A DNA stretch of 64,000 nucleotides, from the NCBI GenBank assembly GCA_041550515.1, contig JBFEOQ010000002.1, positions 15,147 to 79,146 of the forward strand. Direction: 5' to 3'. The notes below the pieces were generated by a model. That model had not been told where the DNA came from and ran no database searches. It was given only the letters and a program-made list of their open reading frames with translations. Source of the DNA: PFL35 sp041550515. Lineage in GTDB: Archaea; Thermoplasmatota; E2; DHVEG-1. Below, piece by piece: positions 19,289 through 26,753 of the stretch (within the stretch, counting starts at the first letter, position 1; every line of letters begins with the position of its first letter). The translations under genes and the position numbers were made by a program.

Positions 19289-20539
19289 ATGAAATTCTAC
19301 TTTGAAGTTTATGGTTGCACTGCAAACAAGGCAGATTCAAGTCTTATAAAAGGAATTTTACAAGAAAATAATTATGAAATTGTAAAAAATCTAGATGATG
19401 CTGATTTTATTATAATTCTTACATGTACAGTTATTGATAAAACAGAGCAACGAATGCTTTCACTTCTTAAAAAATTAAAAGCATATGATAAAAAAATTAT
19501 AGTTGCAGGTTGTATGGCAAGTATTCAAAAAGAAAAAATTATAAAAATATTACCAAATGCAAAATTTTTACCACCAAAATATTCTCATCATATAATAGAT
19601 ATAATAGAAAACAAAAAGATAACTTTTATAGATAAAGATAAAACGTTTTTTCCCAGGAAATTTGATGAGGTAACTGCCCCTATTGCTATAGCTGAAGGAT
19701 GTAAATTTTCTTGTTCTTACTGTATAACAACACATGCAAGAGGGCAACTTAGAAGTTATTCAATAAGAGGAATTAAAAAAAATATTTATCTTGCATTAAA
19801 AAGCGGCTGTAAAGAAATTCAATTAACAGCTCAAGATACGAGTTCTTATGGTATTGATAAAAAAACGAATCTTGGTATACTCCTAATGAATGTTACACAA
19901 ATTAATCAAGATTTTTATATTCGTGTTGGAATGATGAACCCTTATACTTGTCTAATAAATTTAAATTCAATTATCAGTAGTTTTAATAATAAAAAGATTT
20001 ACAAATTTATTCATCTCCCTGTTCAATCAGGTGATAATCAAATCCTTAAAAAAATGAATAGAAAATATACAGTTCAAGATTATGAAAAAATTGTATATAA
20101 CTTTAGAAAAAAATATACTGATATCACCATTGCCACAGATGTAATAGTAGGTTTTCCAGGTGAAACTGAAAAACAATTTAAAAATACAATTGATTTAATT
20201 AAAAAAATAAAACCAGATATCACAAATATCACTCGTTTTTCTGCAAGACCCAATACTAAAGCAAAAATTATGGAAGGACGAAAAAATACTGAAATTTCAA
20301 AACAAAGATCAAAATTTTTAACTGAAATATGTAGTGAAATTTCATTTGAACAAAATAAAAAATATATTGGTAGAAAATATAAAATTTTAATAACTGAAAT
20401 TGGTAAAAAAAATTCAGTAATAGGAAGAACTGAAAATTATAAACCTGTTGTATTGAAAGATAATTTACACATTGGAACTTTTAAAAACGTTAAAATCAAG
20501 GATGCCGCATCAACACATCTTTTCGCAAGTCTTATATAA
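19289..20539 (+). CDS. tRNA t6A37 methylthiotransferase (MtaB/CDKAL1 type)
   Basis: A 416-residue radical SAM enzyme that adds a methylthio group to t6A37 of tRNA. The N-terminal UPF0004 domain begins KFYFEVYGCTANKADSSLI and has Cys at the three cluster positions (YGC, LTCTV, AGCM). The radical SAM motif is CKFSCSYC, and a C-terminal TRAM-like domain (KYIGRKYKILITEIG) binds RNA. It follows lysS by 27 bases. Together with the Sua5-family enzyme and Pcc1 it covers part of ms2t6A synthesis. Confidence 0.9.
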   Translation: MKFYFEVYGCTANKADSSLIKGILQENNYEIVKNLDDADFIIILTCTVIDKTEQRMLSLLKKLKAYDKKIIVAGCMASIQKEKIIKILPNAKFLPPKYSHHIIDIIENKKITFIDKDKTFFPRKFDEVTAPIAIAEGCKFSCSYCITTHARGQLRSYSIRGIKKNIYLALKSGCKEIQLTAQDTSSYGIDKKTNLGILLMNVTQINQDFYIRVGMMNPYTCLINLNSIISSFNNKKIYKFIHLPVQSGDNQILKKMNRKYTVQDYEKIVYNFRKKYTDITIATDVIVGFPGETEKQFKNTIDLIKKIKPDITNITRFSARPNTKAKIMEGRKNTEISKQRSKFLTEICSEISFEQNKKYIGRKYKILITEIGKKNSVIGRTENYKPVVLKDNLHIGTFKNVKIKDAASTHLFASLI

Positions 20540-20552
20540 TATAAAATATTTG

Positions 20553-20573
20553 TCATCCCTGTGGAAGGGATGA
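20553..20573 (+). promoter_or_regulatory. Perfect palindrome over the gap start codon
   Basis: TCATCCCT at 20553-20560 is the exact reverse complement of AGGGATGA at 20566-20573, separated by five bases. The right arm contains the gap ATG (20570-20572). An AT-rich TATA-like stretch (TATAATATAAAAT, about 20533-20547) precedes it, so transcription would start close to or inside the palindrome. It could be a repressor or activator site or an RNA hairpin that hides the start codon. Confidence 0.6.
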
Positions 20574-21619
20574 TACGAGTAGCTATTAACGGATTTGGTA
20601 GAATAGGTAGAAATACATTACGTGCAGCATTAGGTCATTCAAAATATGGTAAAAAATTTGAGATTGTAGCAATAAACGATCTCGGTAACACTAAAGTTCT
20701 TGCACACTTATTAAAATATGATTCAATCTATGGTAAATTTGATGGCACAATTGAAGCTAAAGAAGAAGGAATATCTGTTAATGGTAAGATGATAAATTTT
20801 TTTTCACAGGTAAATCCCTCTAAACTCCCATGGGAAAAATTAGAAATCGATGTATGTGTTGAATCCACAGGTATATTTCGTGATAGATCTAGCGCAAACC
20901 AACACCTCAAAGCTGGAGCAAAAAAAGTAATTATTTCAGCACCTGCAAAAGATCCTGATATAACTGTTGTATTAGGTGTAAATGAATGTCAATATGATTC
21001 TTCAAAACACAATATTATATCTAATGCATCATGTACCACGAATAGTTTAGCACCACCTGTGAAGGTTCTTAATGACATTTTTGGGATAGAAAAAGGATTC
21101 ATGACCACGATTCACTCATATACTGGTGATCAAAGAATTCTTGATTTCCCACATAAAGACCTAAGACGTGCACGAGCAGCAGCAGTTTCTATCATCCCTA
21201 CCACAACAGGTGCAGCTAAATCAGTAGCGCTTGTCATTCCAGAACTTAAAGGACGTATTGATGGATTAGCAATTAGAGTCCCAACACCTGATGGTAGTCT
21301 AACTGATTTTACATGTAAATTAAATCGTGAGGTAACCGTTGAAGAGGTCAATAATGCATTTAAACAAGCAACAGAAAAAAATCTTAGAGGAATCATGGAA
21401 TATTCTGAAGAACCATTAGTATCAACTGATATTATTGGTAACCCACATTCAGCAATAATTGATAGCCTTAGTACAAAAGTAATCGGCGAACATGGAGATT
21501 TTTTAAAGATACTCATTTGGTATGATAATGAATGGGGTTATAGTTGTAGACTTGTTGATTTAATTAACTATATTTTTATTAATCATTCAAAAACTATTAG
21601 TGAACTTCAACTAGTATAA
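20570..21619 (+). CDS. gap: Glyceraldehyde-3-phosphate dehydrogenase, bacterial/type I (GapA-like)
   Basis: From ATG 20570 the protein is 349 residues and begins MIRVAINGFGRIGRNTLR, the NAD-binding signature of class I GAPDH. A GTG nine bases upstream is in frame but has no support. The catalytic Cys is in SNASCTTNSLAP, and RAAAVSIIPTTTGAAKSV and WYDNEWGYSCR are typical. Most archaea carry the unrelated type II enzyme, so a GapA-type enzyme here suggests transfer from bacteria in this lineage. There is no Shine-Dalgarno. A TATA-like stretch 30 bases upstream and a palindrome over the start codon suggest a leaderless or structured start. Confidence 0.94.
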   Translation: MIRVAINGFGRIGRNTLRAALGHSKYGKKFEIVAINDLGNTKVLAHLLKYDSIYGKFDGTIEAKEEGISVNGKMINFFSQVNPSKLPWEKLEIDVCVESTGIFRDRSSANQHLKAGAKKVIISAPAKDPDITVVLGVNECQYDSSKHNIISNASCTTNSLAPPVKVLNDIFGIEKGFMTTIHSYTGDQRILDFPHKDLRRARAAAVSIIPTTTGAAKSVALVIPELKGRIDGLAIRVPTPDGSLTDFTCKLNREVTVEEVNNAFKQATEKNLRGIMEYSEEPLVSTDIIGNPHSAIIDSLSTKVIGEHGDFLKILIWYDNEWGYSCRLVDLINYIFINHSKTISELQLV

Positions 21620-21685
21620 TTTTGTATTTTATAGAATTGTTTAAATAAACACTTTTTAATAACATATGCTTGGAGGTTAAAGCTT

Positions 21686-22924
21686 ATGAAGGGATATAAT
21701 ACAATTGATGATTTTAAATTAGAAAATAAAACTGTTTTATTACGAGTGGATTTTAATTTACCTCTTGATAAAAAAACATTAGAAATAATTGATATCACTC
21801 GTATTAAGAGAGTATTACCAACAATAAAAGAATTAATTAATAAAAATGCAAAAATAGTAATTATTGCTCATCAGGGGCGGAGAGGTGACTGGGATTTTAC
21901 AGATATGAAAAAACATGCAGAAGCTTTAGAAAAACTAATCGGTAAAAATGTAAAATTCATTGATGATATTTTTGGTATAAAAGCAAGAACATCTATTAAA
22001 AGTATGAAACAAGGGGATGTTATAATGCTTGATAATGTTCGTAAATATAAAAATGAAACAGAGAAAAAAACGCCTGAAGAACATGCGCAATCTGAATTAA
22101 TACAGAATCTATATCCACTGGCTGATTTTTTTATAAATGATGCATTTGCAGCAGCGCATAGAAAACAATGTAGTCTTACCGGCTTTACAACTGTTCTTCC
22201 TTCTGCTGCTGGTCGTCTTATGCAAAAAGAACTTGAAACTCTTAGTAAAATCGTTGCTAATCCTGAAAAACCGTCTGTTTTTTTATTTGGTGGTGCAAAA
22301 TTTTCTGATGTGATAATTACTATAGATCGTCTTCTTGAAAATAAAACCGCAGATAAAATAATACTTACTGGTTTACCTGCAAATGCATTTCTCAAAGCAG
22401 AAGGTATACAACTTGGTGATAAAAATGAAGAAACTCTATCAAAAGAAGGAACGCCTGATAACTATCAAGAAATAAAAAAAATATTGACAAAATATAAAGA
22501 TAATATATGTCTACCTTTAGATTTTGCTCAACAAACTAATACCTTAAGAAATGAAATAGATATTTCTAGCCTTCCAACACAGTATAATTTATTTGACATT
22601 GGTAAAAAAACCATTGATAATTTTAAGAATATAATATCTAATGCAAAAACTGTATTTTTATCAGGACCATGTGGTGTTTTTGAAAACCCAGCTTTTATGA
22701 AAGGAACTAAAGAAATTTTTACTCATGTTGCAAACTTAGATGTTTTTTCAATTGTTGGAGGAGGTCATACTGTTGCTGCTGTCGAAAAACTAGGTCTCGA
22801 AAATAAAATTTCTCATATAAGTACTGGTGGTGGATCGCTTGAAAAATTTATGATGGGTGAAAAACTACCTGCTGTTGAAGCATTAAAAAATGCAAAAAAT
22901 AGAAATAAAAAAATAGATTATTAG
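21686..22924 (+). CDS. pgk: Phosphoglycerate kinase
   Basis: A 412-residue PGK. VLLRVDFNLPLD (~19-30) is the family signature, AHQGRRG and FINDAFAAAHR are substrate-binding blocks, and SGPCGVFE and VGGGHTVAAVEKLG are the nucleotide-binding region. It makes ATP from 1,3-bisphosphoglycerate, the product of GAPDH, whose gene lies immediately upstream on the same strand with a 66-base gap. A strong GGAGGT site (about 21673-21678) precedes the ATG, unlike gap. The intergenic sequence could hold a separate promoter. Confidence 0.95.
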   Translation: MKGYNTIDDFKLENKTVLLRVDFNLPLDKKTLEIIDITRIKRVLPTIKELINKNAKIVIIAHQGRRGDWDFTDMKKHAEALEKLIGKNVKFIDDIFGIKARTSIKSMKQGDVIMLDNVRKYKNETEKKTPEEHAQSELIQNLYPLADFFINDAFAAAHRKQCSLTGFTTVLPSAAGRLMQKELETLSKIVANPEKPSVFLFGGAKFSDVIITIDRLLENKTADKIILTGLPANAFLKAEGIQLGDKNEETLSKEGTPDNYQEIKKILTKYKDNICLPLDFAQQTNTLRNEIDISSLPTQYNLFDIGKKTIDNFKNIISNAKTVFLSGPCGVFENPAFMKGTKEIFTHVANLDVFSIVGGGHTVAAVEKLGLENKISHISTGGGSLEKFMMGEKLPAVEALKNAKNRNKKIDY

Positions 22925-22981
22925 ATTTATAGAGCTAATTTCAAATAATATTTTATCTTTTCTTGTATTTATATATATCAT

Positions 22982-23054
22982 GGGCTGGTAGATCAGCCGG
23001 AAGATTGCTACCTTCGCAAGGTAGAGGCCGCGGGTTCAAATCCCGCCCAGTCCA
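22982..23054 (+). tRNA. tRNA-Ala (anticodon CGC)
   Basis: The cloverleaf folds well. Acceptor GGGCTGG pairs with CCAGTCC, with the G3:U70 wobble pair that identifies tRNA-Ala. The anticodon stem CTACC/GGTAG encloses loop TTCGCAA (anticodon CGC), and the T stem GCGGG/CCCGC encloses TTCAAAT. The discriminator is A, and CCA is not encoded. There is no intron. Its last 12 bases are repeated at 30410-30421, downstream of an arsenic gene cluster. Confidence 0.96.
23043..23054 (+). repeat. Possible attL: 3' end of tRNA-Ala (direct-repeat copy 1)
   Basis: CCGCCCAGTCCA, the last 12 bases of the tRNA-Ala gene, is repeated exactly at 30410-30421. Extending left by two bases gives 13 of 14 matches. tRNA 3' ends are favoured targets of tyrosine integrases, and the copies bracket about 7.4 kb holding the arsenic genes. 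No integrase is visible, so the assignment is tentative. Confidence 0.5.
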
Positions 23055-23093
23055 TCGTAATATTTAAATATTTAAATTAAATTATATTTATTG

Positions 23094-23351
23094 ATGTCTG
23101 AAGTAGAAATATTCAAGGCTTTAGCTGATTCTACAAGATTAAAAATACTTGAATGTATAAAAGATGAAGAAAAATGTATCTGTGAAGTTATACCGTATAC
23201 TGGTAAATCTCAACCAAATGTATCTTTGCATCTTAAAGTTTTAAAACAAGCAGGTTTAGTTAACGAGCGTAAAGATGGAACCAGAATAATGCTTAGTATT
23301 GCTGACAAGAATATTTTTAAACTTATTGATTTAACTAAAAAATTTAAGTGA
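23094..23351 (+). CDS. arsR: ArsR/SmtB-family metalloregulator
   Basis: Starting at ATG 23094 the protein has 85 residues; a TTG three bases earlier is also in frame. It is a winged-helix ArsR repressor, with recognition helix region SQPNVSLHLKVLKQAGLV (~39-56) and wing ERKDGTRIML. Cys21, Cys28 and Cys30 lie near the alpha3 helix, as in arsenite-sensing ELCVCDL-type sites (here EKCICE). The upstream AT-rich sequence can serve as TATA box and operator. Its stop overlaps the start of the next permease gene. Confidence 0.88.
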   Translation: MSEVEIFKALADSTRLKILECIKDEEKCICEVIPYTGKSQPNVSLHLKVLKQAGLVNERKDGTRIMLSIADKNIFKLIDLTKKFK

Positions 23352-24469
23352 ATCATATGCAGTTTATTGACATATTTATTGCAGGTTTAAATGCATTAAA
23401 AGAATATCTCTCAGCACATGTATTAACATGTTTGATACCTGCTTTTTTTATTGCTGGTGCAATAGCTGTATTTGTATCAAAACAATCAGTATTGAAGTAT
23501 TTTGGTGCTAAGACTAAAAAATATATTTCTTATCCTGTAGCTGCAGTTTCTGGTAGCATTCTTGCTGTTTGTAGCTGTACAGTTCTACCTTTGTTTGCTA
23601 GTATTCATAAACGTGGTGCAGGTATAGGTCCTGCTTCTGCTTTTCTGTTTTCTGGTCCTGCGATAAACATTCTTGCTATTGTTCTTACTGCCCAGGTTCT
23701 TGGTTATGATATTGGTCTGGCAAGAGCAATTGCCGCAATTATTATGGCCATATGTATTGGTTTGCTAATGGCATTTATTTTTAGAAAAGAAGAAACCGAG
23801 AAAAAAAATGATAATAATATTTTTACAGGTCAAACAGCTGAGGAAAAAAATATTCGTCCTGTTTGGATTTCTTTGTTGTTTTTAGTTTTGCTTGTTTTAA
23901 TTCTGGTTATTGGTGCTGCTAGTACAAGTTATATTCCTTGGATTCCAAAATTTGCTATTGTTTATTTTTTAACTCTTGTTGTTTCAGTTATTCTTATTTT
24001 TTATTATACTCGTGATGAGGTTAAAAACTGGGGTATGGAAACCTGGGGTCTTTTTAAAAAGATTTTTCCTATTCTTCTCATTGGTGTTTTTATTGTTGGC
24101 ATAATCGGTGGTGTTGCTGCTTATTTTATACATAATGCAGATCCTTCTAATGCTCTTGGTGTTGCTGCTGCACCTTATATCGGTGGTAATAATATTTTTT
24201 CATGTTTCCTTGCATCTATTATTGGTGCTATTTTGTATATGCCTACATTGCTTGAGGTTGCCATTGTTGGAAATTTGTTTGGTTATAGCGCTGGTATTAT
24301 GGGTGGTGGTCCTGCTCTTGCTTTGTTACTTGCTGGTCCTTCTTTGAGTCTTCCTAACATGGTTGTTATTACTAGAGTTATGGGTGCGAAAAAAGCTCTT
24401 GCATATTTTCTACTGGTGATTGTTATCGCTGCTCTTGTTGGTTTTATTTATGGTATTATTACAGGTTGA
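23348..24469 (+). CDS. COG0701 permease (ArsP / SO_0444-type)
   Basis: A 373-residue protein with about eight to ten membrane segments. AVCSCTVLPLFASIHKRG and FLFSGPAINILAIVLTAQVLG are the hallmark blocks of the DUF318/ArsP_1 permeases. Members export trivalent organoarsenicals or other metals. The Cys pair in CSC is conserved in that family. The GTG start at 23348 overlaps the arsR stop; the ATG at 23357 is the alternative. Position between arsR and acr3 supports a role in arsenic efflux, but the substrate is not established. Confidence 0.82.
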   Translation: MNHMQFIDIFIAGLNALKEYLSAHVLTCLIPAFFIAGAIAVFVSKQSVLKYFGAKTKKYISYPVAAVSGSILAVCSCTVLPLFASIHKRGAGIGPASAFLFSGPAINILAIVLTAQVLGYDIGLARAIAAIIMAICIGLLMAFIFRKEETEKKNDNNIFTGQTAEEKNIRPVWISLLFLVLLVLILVIGAASTSYIPWIPKFAIVYFLTLVVSVILIFYYTRDEVKNWGMETWGLFKKIFPILLIGVFIVGIIGGVAAYFIHNADPSNALGVAAAPYIGGNNIFSCFLASIIGAILYMPTLLEVAIVGNLFGYSAGIMGGGPALALLLAGPSLSLPNMVVITRVMGAKKALAYFLLVIVIAALVGFIYGIITG

Positions 24470-24476
24470 AATTAAT

Positions 24477-25538
24477 ATGATTAAAAAAGAAAGAACGCTT
24501 GGATTATTTGAAAAATATCTTACAGTTTGGGTAGTTCTTTGTATAATAATTGGTATTATCTTTGGTAGATTATTTCCAGGTGTTGCTGATTTTTTAAATA
24601 GTCTGCAATATTATCGGGTTTCAATTCCAATTGCTATTGCTCTTTTTTTTATGATTTATCCAATTATGGTGCAGATTGATTTTAGGAAAGTAGTTGAAGC
24701 TGGAAAAACACCGAAACCTGTTGCTCTAACTCTTATTGTGAATTGGTTGATTAAACCTTTTACTATGGCGTTTTTTGCTTGGTTGTTTATGAGTATTATT
24801 TTTTCTCAGTTTCTAGATACTGAACTTGCAACAAGTTATACAGCAGGTATGATACTTTTAGGTGTTGCTCCTTGTACTGCTATGGTTCTTGTTTGGAGTT
24901 ATCTTTCAAAGGGAAATATGGGTCATACACTTGTGATGGTTGCGATTAACTCACTTGCTATGTTGTTTTTATATGCTCCACTTGCTGGGATTCTATTGGG
25001 TGTTACAAATATTGTTGTTCCTTGGCAGACTATTGGTTTATCAGTTGGTATTTATGTTGGTATTCCTCTTTTTGCAGGATATGTTTCAAGGGTGCAATTA
25101 TTGAAAAAGAAAGGTGAAAAGTGGTTTGAAAAATCTTTTGCTCCATCTTTGCATTATATTGCTATTGTTGCTCTTTTAATTACTTTGGTTTTGTTGTTTA
25201 GTTTACAGGGGAATATTATTGTTGAGCAGCCTTTAATAATTGCATTGATTTTTGTTCCTTTGTTTATTCAAAATCAGGTTATTTTCTGGATAACTTATCT
25301 GGCGGCTAAAGTTATTGGGTTGAAATATGAAGATGCAGCACCATCTGCACAAATTGGTGCTAGTAATCATTTTGAGGTAGCAATCGCAGTTGCTATAATG
25401 CTATTTGGTTTATCATCAGGTGCGGCTCTTGCAACAGTTGTTGGAGTATTAATGGAGGTTCCTGTAATGTTATTGTTGGTGAAGGTTAGTTTAAAAACTC
25501 AACATTGGTTTGTTAAACAGGAGGTTTCTAAATCATGA
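24477..25538 (+). CDS. acr3: ACR3-family arsenite efflux permease
   Basis: I start at ATG 24477 (353 residues, MIKKERTLGLFEKYL), seven bases after the preceding stop; upstream in-frame codons lie inside the permease gene. About ten membrane segments are visible. LLGVAPCTAMVLVWSYLS carries the conserved Cys (C133) required in ACR3 transporters, and ASNHFEVAIAVAIMLFG carries the conserved Glu. It exports arsenite using the proton gradient. Its end overlaps the arsC start by four bases. Confidence 0.93.
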   Translation: MIKKERTLGLFEKYLTVWVVLCIIIGIIFGRLFPGVADFLNSLQYYRVSIPIAIALFFMIYPIMVQIDFRKVVEAGKTPKPVALTLIVNWLIKPFTMAFFAWLFMSIIFSQFLDTELATSYTAGMILLGVAPCTAMVLVWSYLSKGNMGHTLVMVAINSLAMLFLYAPLAGILLGVTNIVVPWQTIGLSVGIYVGIPLFAGYVSRVQLLKKKGEKWFEKSFAPSLHYIAIVALLITLVLLFSLQGNIIVEQPLIIALIFVPLFIQNQVIFWITYLAAKVIGLKYEDAAPSAQIGASNHFEVAIAVAIMLFGLSSGAALATVVGVLMEVPVMLLLVKVSLKTQHWFVKQEVSKS

Positions 25539-26155
25539 AGAAAGTTCTTTTTGTCTGTGTAGGAAATTCTTGTCGTAGTCAGATGGCAAAAGGATTTTTC
25601 AATTATATTTCTGAAAATGCTTTTGGTGAAAGTGCTGGGACTAAACCTGAAGACAAGATTGATCCTAAAACTGTCGAGGTTATGAGAGAAAAAAATATCG
25701 ATATTAGTAGTTATGTTCCAAAATTGTTTACTTCTTCTATGAATAATCAGTTTGATTATATTGTTTCAATGGGTTGTATTGATCTTTGTCCGATTACTCC
25801 TAAAAATAAGACTATTGAATGGAATGTTAATGATCCTAAAGGCAAAAATATTGTTTTTTATAGAAAAATTAGAGATGAAATTGAGAATAATGTCAAAAAA
25901 TTGATAGATGAGGTGATATTAAAGATGAAAATCGAGATTTTAGGTACAGGTTGTCCTAAATGTAAAGCAACTGAAAAAATTGTTAAAAAAGCTGTTGAAG
26001 AATTGGGTATTGAAGCGGAGATAGTGAAAGTTGAGGATTTACAAGAAATTATTGATAGAGGTGTTATGATGACACCTGCTGTAGTTGTTGATGATGAAGT
26101 AAAAATAGTTGGTCATACACCCTCAGTTGAAGAGGTTAAAAAAATAATTAAATAG
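25535..26155 (+). CDS. arsC: Arsenate reductase (LMW-PTP type) fused to a thioredoxin-like domain
   Basis: A 206-residue fusion. Residues 1-128 are an ArsC of the low-molecular-weight phosphatase fold: P-loop CVGNSCRS with nucleophile C8 and R14, and C81 and C85 in GCIDLCP as resolving cysteines, followed by NDPKGK. Residues 131-206 are a thioredoxin-like domain with redox motif GCPKC (C140, C143) and a cis-Pro motif in MMTPAV. The joint is in frame with no stop. An exact GAGGTGAT site precedes Met131, so the thioredoxin part may also be made alone. ArsC of this class needs thioredoxin, which the fusion supplies in cis. Confidence 0.9.
   Translation: MKKVLFVCVGNSCRSQMAKGFFNYISENAFGESAGTKPEDKIDPKTVEVMREKNIDISSYVPKLFTSSMNNQFDYIVSMGCIDLCPITPKNKTIEWNVNDPKGKNIVFYRKIRDEIENNVKKLIDEVILKMKIEILGTGCPKCKATEKIVKKAVEELGIEAEIVKVEDLQEIIDRGVMMTPAVVVDDEVKIVGHTPSVEEVKKIIK
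25910..25917 (+). promoter_or_regulatory. Internal Shine-Dalgarno inside arsC-trx
   Basis: GAGGTGAT is an eight-base match to the archaeal anti-Shine-Dalgarno complement and stands seven bases before the in-frame ATG at 25925 (Met131), the exact start of the thioredoxin-like domain. This is as good as any ribosome binding site in the window. It supports internal initiation or a former gene boundary. Confidence 0.65.
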
Positions 26156-26169
26156 AGGTAGAATAATTT

Positions 26170-26751
26170 ATGAGAATTAAAACAATGATATTGTCTTTCT
26201 TTACTATTTTTCTCCTGTTATTTTTAAGTGGATGTACCAATAACAATACAAATGAAAGTTGGTTGAAAAATTATTCACCTGAGCATTCTGTTGGAACTGG
26301 TGAAAATTATTTCTGGATTAATTTTCCTGATGGTCAAAGTGCTCAACATAAAACATGGATTATTGAAAGTTTAGAAGAAAAACCTATATTTTTTGTATGT
26401 CATAGAACAGGTTGTGCATCATGTACACCCCAAGCAGATCGCGTTAAAGCTCTTGGAGAAAAATATGAAGAATATGCGATATTTTATGATTTAGATAATC
26501 CCTTTGCAGGATATGGGGATCCTTCAGCAGATATTTTAAAGAAATATAATGAGGGATTTTATTATGATCCAAATGGTGGATCTCATTATATTGCATTAAC
26601 AGGTGTCTTTACACTTGTAAATGATGGAGGAGAGGTAAAAATTGGTTGGCATAGCTGGGAAGCTCCAAATGATATGACGATTAGCGATTCTGATTTAGAA
26701 ACATGGATTAAAGATGCTATTTATTATCTTCATATAAACAGCGGGATTTAA
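26170..26751 (+). CDS. Thioredoxin-like lipoprotein
   Basis: A 193-residue protein with a signal peptide and lipobox-like FLSGC (Cys22), so it is probably lipid-anchored outside the membrane. FFVCHRTGCASCTPQADR (~75-92) contains a CxxC redox motif (C82, C85) preceded by C77. The rest fits a thioredoxin fold, with GVFTLVNDGGEV as the strand region near the active site. It lies between arsC-trx and the TlpA-CcdA fusion, 14 and 2 bases away, so it is likely a redox partner of the CcdA protein. Confidence 0.72.
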   Translation: MRIKTMILSFFTIFLLLFLSGCTNNNTNESWLKNYSPEHSVGTGENYFWINFPDGQSAQHKTWIIESLEEKPIFFVCHRTGCASCTPQADRVKALGEKYEEYAIFYDLDNPFAGYGDPSADILKKYNEGFYYDPNGGSHYIALTGVFTLVNDGGEVKIGWHSWEAPNDMTISDSDLETWIKDAIYYLHINSGI

Positions 26752-26753
26752 TT

